Assembly: GCF_900108855.1 (NCBI RefSeq)
Contig: NZ_FNXY01000001.1
Coordinates: 806,001-870,000, forward strand
DNA length: 64,000 nt
Source: Dyadobacter koreensis
GTDB taxonomy: Bacteria; Bacteroidota; Bacteroidia; Cytophagales; Spirosomataceae
Direction of reading: 5' to 3'
Shown here: positions 25,703 through 35,592 of the stretch, piece after piece
Position numbering within the stretch: position 1 is the first letter of the stretch
How the letters are laid out: the number at the start of each line of letters is the position of its first letter
Program-made: the position numbers and the translations under genes
The notes under the pieces: generated by a model
Told to the model about the DNA's origin: nothing
The model's database searches: none
The model's input: the letters and a program-made list of their open reading frames with translations, nothing else

Positions 25703-26683
25703 TTACACCACCGCAGCTTCCTTATTATATCGGGTCCGATAATCGATCGGAGATAATCCTGTAATCTTTTTGAAGACCGATCGAAATGCTTTCGCATCCG
25801 AATATCCTACGTCATACATCACTTCATTCACATTTTTCCCAGTGGTTTCAAAATGCTTTTTCGCCGCCTCGATCTTGACCCGCTGGATATATTCTACAGG
25901 TGTGTTATTTGTTGCTTTTTTAAATCTCCGCTCGAAATGTCGCCGTCCTATGGCATACATTGACGACAACTCTTCAACTGAAATTTTCTCTGTAACGTTA
26001 TTTTCGATGTATTCCTGTGCTTTTTTAATTGGATTATCTTCATGCTTTTTCTGCCCGTTAAACATCACGAAAGGTGACTGGCTCTTACGGTCAATTTCCA
26101 GTGCATAAATTTTTGAAGCCATAATCGCTACATCTCTGCCGGCATGTTTTTCAACGAGATGCAACAGCAGGCTCCAATAGGAAGTGGCACCGCCGCTACT
26201 ATAAAGTCCCTGTTGTTCCGTAACAATTCTCCCGTCGACCAGTGTAACTTCCGGAAACATTTCCCTGAATTCCGGAGCAGTTTTCCAATGACTCGAACAT
26301 TCCTTACCGTTGAGTAGCCCTGTGGAAGCTAGCAAAAACGCACCAACGCACAAACTGGCTACCTCCGCCCCATTCGCATATTGTTCCTCAATCCAGGGAA
26401 TGAAAGCTTTATTGGCGGAAACGGTTGCCGCCAGATCGCCTCCAATAGCTGGAATTATAATCAGATCCATTTTTCCGGAATTAGCCAGGAGCTCGTCAGG
26501 ATGTACCGAAAACGTACCATTATGGAATTTCACATCCTTTGATAAACCTACCATTTTTACATCAAATAAAGGTTTTCTGCCCATTGCTTCCAGGAAATCA
26601 TTGGCTCCGGTGAACATGGTCCGCGCGTCCACGATACTACATAAAACGGCTTCATTAGGGATCAAAATCGCTACGTTTTTCAT
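25703..26683 (-). CDS. AraC-family transcriptional regulator with DJ-1/PfpI (GATase1-like) N-terminus
   Basis: A 326-residue protein taken from the ATG at 26683 (MKNVAILIPNEAV), since residues further upstream fit no domain. Residues about 1-180 form a DJ-1/PfpI-like domain with the nucleophile-elbow-like ASLCVGAFLLASTGLLNG. Residues about 215-320 carry two AraC helix-turn-helix motifs (VEELSSMYAIGRRHFERRFK and VNEVMYDVGYSDAKAFRSVF). Members often regulate nearby detoxification or catabolic genes. The divergent gene is a RibD-like reductase at 26876, a possible target. Confidence 0.93.
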   Translation of the reverse strand: MKNVAILIPNEAVLCSIVDARTMFTGANDFLEAMGRKPLFDVKMVGLSKDVKFHNGTFSVHPDELLANSGKMDLIIIPAIGGDLAATVSANKAFIPWIEEQYANGAEVASLCVGAFLLASTGLLNGKECSSHWKTAPEFREMFPEVTLVDGRIVTEQQGLYSSGGATSYWSLLLHLVEKHAGRDVAIMASKIYALEIDRKSQSPFVMFNGQKKHEDNPIKKAQEYIENNVTEKISVEELSSMYAIGRRHFERRFKKATNNTPVEYIQRVKIEAAKKHFETTGKNVNEVMYDVGYSDAKAFRSVFKKITGLSPIDYRTRYNKEAAVV

Positions 26684-26799
26684 CTGGATCAAGGCTTCTA
26701 AAAGATTTCTGGTTTCTGTAAATAAATGTATTAAATAAAACAATATATCCACATTCTATGTCGCAATTTACCCTTCAGGAAGTCTCTTTCACACATCCC

Positions 26800-26826
26800 T
26801 TGCTGACCCATTTTACAATAATTTTG
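26800..26826 (+). promoter_or_regulatory. Predicted Bacteroidota sigma promoter for the RibD-like gene
   Basis: TAATTTTG (26819-26826) fits the TAnnTTTG -7 element, with TTG at 26800-26802 as a -33 candidate. It overlaps TTACAATAATTTTGTAA (6-bp inverted arms), a possible operator, about 50 nt upstream of the ATG at 26876. Confidence 0.45.
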
Positions 26827-26875
26827 TAATGGAAAAATAAAAATAAGCTGTCTCCAGATCTTACGCAGTGCCAAT

Positions 26876-27448
26876 ATGCGAAAAGTAATTGTTTCCATGA
26901 ATGTGACGCTCGACGGCTTTATGGCCGGACCTAATAATGAGCTAGACTGGCATTTCAACTATTGGAACGATGAGATGGCCAAGGAAGCCGCCGAACAGCT
27001 GAACAAAGCCGACACCATTTTGCTTGGGCGGATTACCTATGCAGCCATGGCACAATATTGGCCTTTGCAACCACTCAATCCACATTTTGCCAGACAGGAC
27101 CTCGCTTTTGCTGACATGATGAATAATTACAGAAAAATCGTTTTTTCTAAAACTTTAAAAAAAGCATACTGGAATAATTCCCGGCTTATTAAAGGCAGTG
27201 TTCAAAATGAGATTACCCAGCTCAAACAGGAAGCTGGAAAAGACATCATTGTACTCGGAAGCGGCAGTGTGGTTTCCTTACTTGTTCGATTGAATTTGAT
27301 CGACGAATACCAGCTTTGGGTTCATCCGTTGAGACTTGCAGCAGGAAAGCCGCTTTTTAAAGATTCCGGTGTAAAAAACAGACTAAAACTGATCCAGAAG
27401 AAGGAATTTACCTCAGGTGTGACTATATATTTTTACATTCCGCGCTAA
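26876..27448 (+). CDS. Dihydrofolate-reductase-family protein (RibD C-terminal-like)
   Basis: A 190-residue protein with the RibD C-terminal/DHFR fold pattern: VIVSMNVTLDGFMAGPNNEL at the start, ADTILLGRITYAAMAQYWP, then DIIVLGSGSVVSLLVRLNLI and DEYQLWVHPLRLAAGKPLF. Such proteins are NADPH-binding reductases of unknown substrate, not true folate enzymes. It is divergent from the DJ-1/AraC regulator and ends before a stem-loop terminator. Confidence 0.9.
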   Translation: MRKVIVSMNVTLDGFMAGPNNELDWHFNYWNDEMAKEAAEQLNKADTILLGRITYAAMAQYWPLQPLNPHFARQDLAFADMMNNYRKIVFSKTLKKAYWNNSRLIKGSVQNEITQLKQEAGKDIIVLGSGSVVSLLVRLNLIDEYQLWVHPLRLAAGKPLFKDSGVKNRLKLIQKKEFTSGVTIYFYIPR

Positions 27449-27451
27449 ACC

Positions 27452-27496
27452 AAAGCAGTAAAATCCTGGTATTAACTTCAGGATTTCCCTGCTTTT
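27452..27496 (+). terminator. Stem-loop terminator after the RibD-like gene
   Basis: AAAGCAG plus AAATCCTG (27452-27468) pair with CAGGATTT plus CTGCTTT (27479-27495) around short internal bulges. A short T run follows. Confidence 0.7.
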
Positions 27497-27575
27497 GTGC
27501 TATGTATTTAAGGTCGCTCGATGATTTTTTCATCATTAGGAGAAAAATAGTCGTCAGGCTTCTACTTCGAGCATT

Positions 27576-28361
27576 TTAAAGGCCTGGCAATTTCAATCCG
27601 GATGTTTTCATATTTTCCAGCAGTTTTTCCTGAATGGCCATTTTTGTATCGATAAAGCCGTGGGCGTTGATCCAGACATTTAACATAACTTTATAACCAT
27701 CGCTTTCAATAGAGGAAATTCCAATTCTCCTTTCAGGCGTTGCAAGTATATTTTGTGAACCTTCGAGAACCTTATTGATAAGATCTTTGACGCTCATAAA
27801 GTCGATGGCGTTGCTGAATTTCATTTCGATATCCAGCCGTCTTTTACCGGAAGAGCTGATGTTAATAATGACCTCGTTGGAGAGTTTGCTGTTCGGAATA
27901 ACAACGGTGCGATTGTCAAATGTCTTTACGACTGTATAAAATATTTTTATTGCCGCCACTGTACCTTCCTGATTTTGAGCGATAATATTGTCCCCCACTT
28001 TAAAGGGCTTCAGAAGCAAGATCAAAACTCCGCTGGCAAAATTCTGAAGTGTCCCGGAAAGAGCAAGACCCGCTGCTACTCCGATCGCGCCGATAAGTGC
28101 AGCGAACACAGTCATCTGGATTCCAATGATTTGCATGGCTGCGATAATCAGTAAAACCCGGAGAACAGTAATTGTTAAACTTAGTAAAAAGGGAGTAAGA
28201 GAAGGGTCAATTTCCTTTCTGTGCATGTGCGTGGACATCCATCGTGACAGCACATTTATAAGCCATAACCCCGCTAGCAAAACTACAATTCCAAGTAAAA
28301 ATGAAGGCCCGTGATCTAAAATCCACAGGTAAGCTTTATTATAAAATTGATCTAGATTCAT
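27576..28361 (-). CDS. Small-conductance mechanosensitive channel (MscS family)
   Basis: A 261-residue protein with three membrane segments (about 18-37, 60-82, 84-108). The pore helix region reads AIGVAAGLALSGTLQNFASG, followed by LLLKPFKVGDNIIAQNQEGT, the hallmark of MscS, then a beta domain and C-terminal alpha/beta domain. It opens under membrane tension to release solutes in the inner membrane. Length is close to E. coli MscS. Monocistronic. Confidence 0.94.
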   Translation of the reverse strand: MNLDQFYNKAYLWILDHGPSFLLGIVVLLAGLWLINVLSRWMSTHMHRKEIDPSLTPFLLSLTITVLRVLLIIAAMQIIGIQMTVFAALIGAIGVAAGLALSGTLQNFASGVLILLLKPFKVGDNIIAQNQEGTVAAIKIFYTVVKTFDNRTVVIPNSKLSNEVIINISSSGKRRLDIEMKFSNAIDFMSVKDLINKVLEGSQNILATPERRIGISSIESDGYKVMLNVWINAHGFIDTKMAIQEKLLENMKTSGLKLPGL

Positions 28362-28508
28362 CTGTTTTTTCTTTAAGTTTATCCATCATTGGCTCTGCAT
28401 TTAAATTTCTATACCAGAAAAATTCAAGATCAGGATGATTTACAGAGCTCCGGATACCAGATTCCTGTCCATGGGATCGCGACAATCTGACTGAAAACTT
28501 ATTAACTT

Positions 28509-28946
28509 ATGTCTTTCGAAATTTCACCATACAAGCTTGCTTATTCGGCAAGACTCCGGGAGGTTTTTCTGGAATCACGTAAGCTTGCGTTCCCCTGGAT
28601 GGATTCTGAGAAATTTAAATTGAAAGATTTTGATGAGGTTATAAAGGAAGAAAAAGTACTTGTAGCTTTGAAAAAGGGGGTTCCTGTTGGATTTATAGCT
28701 TGGTGGCCGCCGGCAAGTTTCATACATTCACTTTTCATCGATCCAAATTTTATCGGGCAGGGAATTGGTAAATCACTACTCGAAGCATGCCTGAAACAGA
28801 CCTCGCGCCCCTTAACACTGAAATGCCTGAAAGCAAATGAAGCTGCTTTAAAATTTTATCAGAAGCAAGGCTGGGTCGTAGAGGAAACGGGGCTCTCGCC
28901 AGACGGAGCCTATTTTTCACTTTCGTTTGGCAGGAATATCAAATAA
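28509..28946 (+). CDS. GNAT-family N-acetyltransferase
   Basis: A 145-residue GNAT protein. The acetyl-CoA loop reads SLFIDPNFIGQGIGKSLLEA (GxGxG/A type, Q-GIG-K), followed by LTLKCLKANEAALKFYQKQG, the conserved motif B with N and the FYxKxG stretch. Acceptor substrate unknown. It ends 30 nt from the convergent lipoprotein gene, with no clear terminator between. Confidence 0.92.
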   Translation: MSFEISPYKLAYSARLREVFLESRKLAFPWMDSEKFKLKDFDEVIKEEKVLVALKKGVPVGFIAWWPPASFIHSLFIDPNFIGQGIGKSLLEACLKQTSRPLTLKCLKANEAALKFYQKQGWVVEETGLSPDGAYFSLSFGRNIK

Positions 28947-28976
28947 ATAATATGGGATTATCGTCATGATCTAAGT

Positions 28977-29408
28977 CTATTGACGGACATATCTGGATCT
29001 TCTCACAGGCGATGTATCGATCAGAGAAATAATCAGTTCATCGTCATTTTGTTCAATCTCCCATTTGCTGGAAATACAATCAACCAGATTACATTGAGGA
29101 TTTTGTTCAAGTTTTTCCTTTGGTTCTATTTTAAAAAGGACTCCGTTTAATTTATAAGAATCGGGCGTACAACACGCTGGTAAGCCCTTATCATTCAAAA
29201 TGACACCGTCAAAGCGGAATGTGATCTCATAGGGCTGTTCCGATACCGGGACCAACTCCCATGTTTTCTCACCATTAGCCGTCCGCTCATATGCTTCCAG
29301 TCGCCATGTTCCGTAAATATCTTTAATAGCCGGGAGTGGTTCGGATTCTTTGTCCTTACAATTTAAAAGCAACAGTCCCAGGATGAATATGGCAAATACA
29401 GATTTCAT
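28977..29408 (-). CDS. Lipocalin-like small lipoprotein
   Basis: A 143-residue protein with a lipoprotein signal (MKSVFAIFILGLLLLNCKDK, Cys17). The body has IYGTWRLEAYERTANGEKTW near the start and alternating strands, like the lipocalin-like domains common in Bacteroidota lipoproteins. Four further cysteines (ACC, QCN, DCI) could form disulfides. No function can be assigned. Confidence 0.75.
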   Translation of the reverse strand: MKSVFAIFILGLLLLNCKDKESEPLPAIKDIYGTWRLEAYERTANGEKTWELVPVSEQPYEITFRFDGVILNDKGLPACCTPDSYKLNGVLFKIEPKEKLEQNPQCNLVDCISSKWEIEQNDDELIISLIDTSPVRRSRYVRQ

Positions 29409-29574
29409 AATTCAGCATTTTAAAGCATTTTTCGTGAAAGACACAAAAAACGAACTGTTAGTTGGAATTACATTCAGGTAATTATTTTATTTTAAATAAA
29501 AAAAATAGAAAATTGCAAACTGTATTACAACGAAATAAGTGCAAAGTAAGTCTTCTGATAAAAACTCAACCGTT

Positions 29575-30213
29575 ATGAAAAAATGTGTACTATTTCTACT
29601 TATCTGCATCCTGCCGTTAAGCTCTTTCGCGCAGTGGAGTGCTCAGCTTGGCGTTAATGTAATTCCAGTGATATCCAAGACATTGGAAGTCAGTTCTGAA
29701 TTCAGCACTCATCCTGGTTATTCGCTGAATTTTAATGCAGGTTACACCTTTAAAACAGGATTTGTCGGCATACCAGACTATAAAGTTTACGACTATATCA
29801 GTGAGCGAAAAACTTCCGGTGCATTTTTAAAAGCCGGGGGAAGACTCTATCTAAGAAGTTTAACCGGTAGGCAACGAAAGACGAACTTTTTTTTAGGAGC
29901 CGCATTGATTGTTTCACAATATAAGCAGACAGCTTTACGAAGATTAACGGGCCCTAATTTCGAGAATACTGACAATTACGTGGATGTAAACTCTAATGGC
30001 GTCACTCTCTGCCCAGCCATCTCGATGGGATTTAGCAGCCGTCTCAGTGAAAACTTTTCCTTGGATTGGGGATTACAAAAAGCATTCGTAAATCGTGACA
30101 GTGACCTGATCGGAAGAAAAGAACGAAATTATCAGCCCGGAGCAGGAAGTGGTCAGTCCATTATTATAGGTTATCTGCAGGGAATTTTAACCTTGAAGTA
30201 TAAGTTGAAATAA
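29575..30213 (+). CDS. Putative outer-membrane beta-barrel protein
   Basis: A 212-residue protein taken from the ATG at 29575, which begins a clean signal peptide (MKKCVLFLLICILPLSSFAQ); an in-frame GTG at 29539 would add 12 polar residues. The mature part alternates amphipathic strands and turns (SLNFNAGYTFKTGFVG, NFFLGAALIVSQYK, FSLDWGLQKAF) and ends in aromatic/basic strands, typical of small OmpA/OmpX-like barrels. Function unknown. A strong terminator follows. Confidence 0.75.
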   Translation: MKKCVLFLLICILPLSSFAQWSAQLGVNVIPVISKTLEVSSEFSTHPGYSLNFNAGYTFKTGFVGIPDYKVYDYISERKTSGAFLKAGGRLYLRSLTGRQRKTNFFLGAALIVSQYKQTALRRLTGPNFENTDNYVDVNSNGVTLCPAISMGFSSRLSENFSLDWGLQKAFVNRDSDLIGRKERNYQPGAGSGQSIIIGYLQGILTLKYKLK

Positions 30214-30218
30214 CAAAA

Positions 30219-30256
30219 GAATACTAAAACAGAAAGGGTTGTCTATTTTAGTATTC
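30219..30256. terminator. Bidirectional terminator
   Basis: GAATACTAAAA (30219-30229) and TTTTAGTATTC (30246-30256) form a perfect 11-bp stem between the convergent barrel-protein and pyruvate-oxidase genes. Confidence 0.85.
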
Positions 30257-30281
30257 TCAATAAAGTCGGAAGAATTAATTT

Positions 30282-32021
30282 TTAATCCAACAATTCTTCC
30301 AGGTGTTTATAATTAGATTTAACCGTATCCAGCACTTCGTCGAATTTCCCTCCGAGCATAAGTTTGGTCATTGAAAGCGCCATTCCTTTCATCATTTTAA
30401 ATTCTATTTTAGGCGGCATGGCGAGTGCATTCGGATCTGTCATAACATTGACAAGAATTGGCCCGTTGTATAAAAATGCTTCCTGCATAGCAGATTCAAG
30501 ATTTTCCGGATTATTTATTGTTAAAGATCGGATACCCATGGCTTGCGCAACGAGCGCGAAATCCGGATTAACCATATCTGTTTCGGAATCCGGCAAACCA
30601 GCTACCTCCATTTCAAGTTTCACCATTCCCAAAGATCGATTGTTAAAAACAATGATCTTGATAGGAAGATCATATTGCCTGATCGTTGCCATATCGCCGA
30701 GCATCATAGAAATCCCGCCGTCGCCGCACATCGCAATAACCTGACGGTCAGGACAAGCAAGTGCCGCACCGATAGCGTGAGGCATGGCGTTCGCCATGGA
30801 ACCATGCGTAAACGAACCGACCATACTCCGCTCTCCGGTCGCCCTCAGATAACGCGCAGCCCAGACACAGCACATACCTGTATCGACTGTAAAAATAGCA
30901 TTATGCGTTGCCAGTTTATCAATTTCGGCCGCGACGGCTTCTGGATGAATGGCATCCTTACTTCCCTTATCTTCCACATAAGTGTTCAGATTATCCTTCA
31001 CTTTTTCGTACACATGCAGCTGCGCTTTTAAAAAACTGTCATCTTCTTTATTTTTCAAAAGCGGAGCCAGAGCTCTGAGTGTCGATCTGACATCGCCGTG
31101 CAATCCCATATCCAGTTTCGCCCTTCGTCCCAGCCTTTCCGGTTTGGTATCAATCTGGACCAAAACCTTGTCCTGCGGAATGAAAGGGACATATGGAAAA
31201 TCGGTTCCAAGCAAAATAACCATATCACTTTCATGCATGCTGTGATATGCAGAAGGTAGTCCAAGCAGGCCCGTCATGCCTACTTCGTAAGGATTATCGT
31301 ATTGTATACCCATTTTCCCACGAAACGAATAACCAACCGGCGCTTTCAGCAGAGCCGCCAGGGCGACAACTTCATCATGTGCTTCCGCTGCTCCAATTCC
31401 GCAAAATATCGTGATCTTTTTATTTTTATTGATCAAATTTGCAAGCAAAGCCAGCTCTTGGTCCTGCGGACGGATGAGGGCTTTTGAAAAATAATTCTTA
31501 TCTGCAGAAATATTTTCCACTGCTTCCAAAGCACTGACATCTCCCGGCAAACCCAAAACCGCAACACCTTTCATTTGGATTGCGTGCTGCAAAGCTGCCT
31601 GCGTCATTCTTGGAAGCTGGGCAGGTGTCGTGGCAATCTGGTTGTAATAACTGCAATCATCGAAGAGTTTGATAATATTTGTCTCCTGAAAGTAGCCGCT
31701 TCCAAACTCCACCGTCGCACAGGTGGATGCGATAGCAAGGACAGGCGCACCGGCTCGATGCGCATCATAAAGTCCGTTGATCAAATGAATGTGCCCCGGT
31801 CCACTGCTTCCTGCACAACAAGCCAGACCGGTAAGTTCCGCCTCCGCCGCCGCCGCGTAAGCTCCCGCCTCTTCATGCCTTACATGAATCCATTTGAGTC
31901 CGGGGTTCCGTCGGACAGCATCATTTAATTCGTTAAGACTGTCACCTGTAACCGCATATATCCGCTTAATTCCAGCCTGCACAAGCATATTTGCCAGCTG
32001 TTCTGCTACTTTTTTTGACAT
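30282..32021 (-). CDS. poxB: ThDP-dependent pyruvate dehydrogenase/oxidase (PoxB type)
   Basis: A 579-residue ThDP enzyme with three domains: PYR (about 1-180, with WIHVRHEEAGAYAAAAEAEL and its catalytic Glu), a central FAD-type domain (about 190-330) and PP (about 355-540, with MCGDGGISMMLGDMATIRQY ... IIVFNN, the GDG-NN cofactor motif). Length and motifs fit pyruvate:quinone oxidoreductase PoxB (pyruvate + quinone to acetate + CO2), 572 residues in E. coli. Acetolactate-synthase-like activity is less likely because of the full-length PoxB resemblance. Probably peripheral to the inner membrane. Confidence 0.87.
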   Translation of the reverse strand: MSKKVAEQLANMLVQAGIKRIYAVTGDSLNELNDAVRRNPGLKWIHVRHEEAGAYAAAAEAELTGLACCAGSSGPGHIHLINGLYDAHRAGAPVLAIASTCATVEFGSGYFQETNIIKLFDDCSYYNQIATTPAQLPRMTQAALQHAIQMKGVAVLGLPGDVSALEAVENISADKNYFSKALIRPQDQELALLANLINKNKKITIFCGIGAAEAHDEVVALAALLKAPVGYSFRGKMGIQYDNPYEVGMTGLLGLPSAYHSMHESDMVILLGTDFPYVPFIPQDKVLVQIDTKPERLGRRAKLDMGLHGDVRSTLRALAPLLKNKEDDSFLKAQLHVYEKVKDNLNTYVEDKGSKDAIHPEAVAAEIDKLATHNAIFTVDTGMCCVWAARYLRATGERSMVGSFTHGSMANAMPHAIGAALACPDRQVIAMCGDGGISMMLGDMATIRQYDLPIKIIVFNNRSLGMVKLEMEVAGLPDSETDMVNPDFALVAQAMGIRSLTINNPENLESAMQEAFLYNGPILVNVMTDPNALAMPPKIEFKMMKGMALSMTKLMLGGKFDEVLDTVKSNYKHLEELLD

Positions 32022-32539
32022 ATTATCTTATGTTAAGTCTTGTAAAGATTGAGATTATTTTTTTGAATAAAAACGTGCCTCCAAATGTTCGTCAAGTCTG
32101 AATTTTTATTCTCAATGAGCTAAAACCTGTTAATAGTCCAATGTTTAAGTCGCTGAGAATAATTGTAAAATTCTTGATTCAGCTCGCATTCTACAATGCC
32201 CTGACAACTTAAAATGATGTATTATTTACTGTTATTCAGTAATTGAATCAGCAGTGGAAAATTCTTTCTGAAATTTTCTGTGAATTTTGATACCGATGGA
32301 AGCAGGGCCTAATCTCCAAATAGAGTTGTACAGATCAATACGTTAAGTTTGTCTAAATTCCTTCATCCTTACGGTAAACGTAATTCTTACTACTGTAAAA
32401 CACCTCGAACAGTGAAACGTTTATTCATGCAGGTACAATTTTTATACACAATGTTCTTGATCAGAAATGGGTGTTATTAAGCATCGAATTTCATTCAGAT
32501 TAACATTTTGATTTTAACGATACAGCCTCTTTCGCCTCT
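32022..32539. other. 518-nt divergent intergenic region without recognisable gene
   Basis: It separates the poxB-like gene (minus) from the multi-PAS kinase (plus). I find no supported frame, RNA gene, strong dyad or clear TAnnTTTG element. It presumably holds both promoters. Confidence 0.5.
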
Positions 32540-35362
32540 ATGAATGAATTTTCCAAACCATTTAATCCAGATAGTACTACCGAAGTAAAGCGCCTGGAAA
32601 TGGCTTTGGAAGCTGCCTGCGTAGGGACGTGGGATTATGATCCAAATACAAAAATCTTCCGTTTGTGCGAGCGTTTCAAATCAATATTTGACTATTCATT
32701 TGACAATGCTGTTGAAATTGATATTGTTTTGGACCGTATTCATACCGATGATCGTGATCATGTAAGGCAGAGAGTGGAAGATTCTTTGGAAAATAATCCC
32801 AAAGAGCAATTTGATGTCGAATTTCGTGTCATAGACAGCAAGGACGAAATCAGATGGATAAACTTTAAAGGCCAGGTACAAAAGAATGAGAAGAACCAGA
32901 CATCTCTGATCATTGGTATTGCGCTCAATGTCACAGTAAATGCTCTTTCTAAACAAAATCTGGCATTAAATGAAGAACGTTTCAGAAATCTGATTGAGGA
33001 AGCTTCCATCGCCAGTTGCCTGTTTGTCGGTCCAGAACTGAGTATTGAAATTGCTAACGATATCATGATCGGGTATTGGGGAAAGGATAAATCTGTGATC
33101 GGTAAACCATTTTTTGAAGCGGTACCTGAATTGAAAGGACAGGTATTTAGCAAAATTCTTAGTGATATCTACGAAAACGGACAAACATTTACTGCGACTA
33201 ATATGCCTGCCGTACTCGAAGTAAATGGAGTGCTTTCGGAATATTATTTTGATTTTACCTACAAACCACTTCGTAACAAAAAAGGCGAAATCTATGCGAT
33301 CATGGATACCGCGATCGACGTTACCGAGAAAGTACTGGCTCTCAAAGCACTGGAAGCCAGTGAGGCAAAATTAAAATCTGTAATTGCCACAGCCCCGGCT
33401 GCGATAGGACTTTTCGTTGGACGCGAGCTAATGATTGAAATGCCCAATCAGACCTTCATCGATATCGTCGGCAAAGGCCCCGATATTAGTGGAAAAACGC
33501 TCCGTGAAGTTATGCCAGAATTGGAAAATCAACCTTATCTCCAAATTCTCGATGACGTGTTTACATCTGGAAAAATGTATCAAAGCTTTGGTACACAGGT
33601 GGATATAATTAAGCATGGTGTAATGTCTAATAACTTTTATAACATCACCTATACACCGCTGCGAAATGCCGACGATGAAGTATACGCCATTCTTGATATC
33701 GCGATCGATGTGACTGAACAGATACAAGCGGAAAGACAAATTGAACAAAGTCAACAGCAATTACTGGACCTTTTCGAAAAGTCTCCGGTAGGTATCGCTA
33801 TTATTGAAAAAAATGACCTTGTTTTTACAATGGCAAATTCCTTTTACGGGGAACTGGTTGGGAGGCATCCCCAAGAGATAATCGGAAAATCGTTGCTGGA
33901 AGCCATTCCTGAACTTAAAGGCCAGGGTTTTGATACTTTGCTCAGGGAAGTCGTTGCCACCGGAACGCCTGTGAAACTTAAAGAAGTTCCTGTTGATATT
34001 ATTCGAAACGGTGTTGCGGAAAAGATATACATTGACTTTATGTATCAGCCGAAACGCGAAATCGACAGTTCAGTTTCTGGCACCCTGGTCGTTGTTACGG
34101 ATATGACAGAGCAGGTATTAGCGCGGCAAAAAATTCAGGAAGCTGAGATAAGCCTCAGAGGCGCAGTGGAGCTGGCAAACCTTGGCACCTGGCAGATCGA
34201 TCTCGCAACCGGGATATTAGATTATTCTCCGAGACTTCGTGAATGGTTTGGGATTGAAGAGCACGAAATAATTACAATTGAAAGAGGTTACGAGCCAATC
34301 AGGGAATCAGACCGTCCACGGATAAAGGCTGCTATTAATAAGGCGATCTCTCCGGATTCTGATGGTATTTATGATATTGAATATGTAGTGGAAGCTTCCA
34401 AGGCGGGGCGCCAACGTATATTACATGCGCAAGGAAAAACCTATTTCAACGAGAAAGCAGAACCTGTTAAAATAAATGGCTCTGTCCAAGATGTGACCGA
34501 ACAGCGCCAAATTCAGCTTTCGTTGGAAGAACTAGTCAAGGAGCGAACAGCAGAGCTGGAAATATCGAACGAGGATCTGGGGGCAATTAACGAGGAATAC
34601 ATCACGATCAATGAAGAACTTGCAAAATCCAATGATCTGCTGATTCGTTCAAACGAGAATTTACAACAGTTTGCCTACATTGCATCTCATGATTTGCAAG
34701 AACCTCTCAGAAAAATTCAATCCTTTGGAGACCTTTTGAAAAAACGTTATACAAACGAGCTTGGTTCAGGGTCCGAGTATCTGGATAGAATGCAATCTGC
34801 TGCAAAAAGAATGTCGTCGCTGATTGAAGACCTCCTGACTTTTTCCCGCGTATCGACTAAAAAAGACACCACGAGTGCGATATCTCTGGACAAAACGATA
34901 AAAGCCGTACTAAATGATCTGGAACTTGTGATTCAAGAGACAGGCGCAAAGATAAAGGTAGGAGAATTGCCGGTGATACAGGGCGACGAATCGCAGCTGG
35001 GACAGCTATGTCAGAACCTCATCAGCAATGCGATCAAGTTTCATAAACCGGGTATTGCACCGGTAGTGGAAATAAATTCAGAAATTGTCTACGCCCAAGA
35101 CTGGCCTTTAACATTTAGGCCTTCAAAAATGGCGCCTGTCTATCATAGAATTAACGTTATTGATAACGGGATTGGCTTTGACACCAAGTATACTGACCGC
35201 ATTTTTCAGATTTTCCAACGGCTCCATGGAAAAAACGAGTATGCCGGAACGGGCATTGGCCTGGCGATCTGTGAAAAAGTCGCCAGCAATCATGGCGGTG
35301 CCATCACGGCGTCAAGTCAGGTAGGTGTAGGTTCTGTCTTCAGCGTATTTTTCCCGGTTTAA
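32540..35362 (+). CDS. Soluble multi-PAS sensor histidine kinase
   Basis: A 940-residue protein without membrane segments. Five PAS-like units run from about 15 to 660; units 2-4 repeat the pattern VIGKPFFEAVPELKGQ / GKTLREVMPELENQ / IIGKSLLEAIPELKGQ and end in DxTE linkers (VTEKV, VTEQI, MTEQV), so they are internal duplications. A coiled coil (about 660-705) precedes the HisKA domain with phospho-acceptor His717 in ASHDLQEPLRK, then an HATPase_c domain (N box LISNAIKFHKPG, G boxes DNGIGFD and GTGIGLAI). No response regulator is adjacent, so it is an orphan kinase. The signal is probably cytosolic. Confidence 0.95.
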   Translation: MNEFSKPFNPDSTTEVKRLEMALEAACVGTWDYDPNTKIFRLCERFKSIFDYSFDNAVEIDIVLDRIHTDDRDHVRQRVEDSLENNPKEQFDVEFRVIDSKDEIRWINFKGQVQKNEKNQTSLIIGIALNVTVNALSKQNLALNEERFRNLIEEASIASCLFVGPELSIEIANDIMIGYWGKDKSVIGKPFFEAVPELKGQVFSKILSDIYENGQTFTATNMPAVLEVNGVLSEYYFDFTYKPLRNKKGEIYAIMDTAIDVTEKVLALKALEASEAKLKSVIATAPAAIGLFVGRELMIEMPNQTFIDIVGKGPDISGKTLREVMPELENQPYLQILDDVFTSGKMYQSFGTQVDIIKHGVMSNNFYNITYTPLRNADDEVYAILDIAIDVTEQIQAERQIEQSQQQLLDLFEKSPVGIAIIEKNDLVFTMANSFYGELVGRHPQEIIGKSLLEAIPELKGQGFDTLLREVVATGTPVKLKEVPVDIIRNGVAEKIYIDFMYQPKREIDSSVSGTLVVVTDMTEQVLARQKIQEAEISLRGAVELANLGTWQIDLATGILDYSPRLREWFGIEEHEIITIERGYEPIRESDRPRIKAAINKAISPDSDGIYDIEYVVEASKAGRQRILHAQGKTYFNEKAEPVKINGSVQDVTEQRQIQLSLEELVKERTAELEISNEDLGAINEEYITINEELAKSNDLLIRSNENLQQFAYIASHDLQEPLRKIQSFGDLLKKRYTNELGSGSEYLDRMQSAAKRMSSLIEDLLTFSRVSTKKDTTSAISLDKTIKAVLNDLELVIQETGAKIKVGELPVIQGDESQLGQLCQNLISNAIKFHKPGIAPVVEINSEIVYAQDWPLTFRPSKMAPVYHRINVIDNGIGFDTKYTDRIFQIFQRLHGKNEYAGTGIGLAICEKVASNHGGAITASSQVGVGSVFSVFFPV

Positions 35363-35592
35363 CCGGACTGAGATGCCGCCATTCTTTTGAAATCTTCTTA
35401 TGTTAAACTAAATAATAAGTCCGTTTACCTGCATATTAATTGACCCCATCCGAGAATTTCTGTCTTCTGTCATTAATTTTCTGAACTTCGTCCGAAACAG
35501 CGCTACGGTTAAATCATTCCATACTAAATTCATATCATAGTTCAAATCAAAACGGATTGACCAACACATTAATCAAACTGATGATATAAATA

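Noticed and set aside
30543-31031. A 162-codon plus-strand frame
   Set aside because: Antisense of the poxB-like gene; Arg/His-rich composition typical of shadows.
32022-32539. A possible non-coding RNA or small gene in the long gap
   Set aside because: No supported frame, dyad or terminator; nothing to report.
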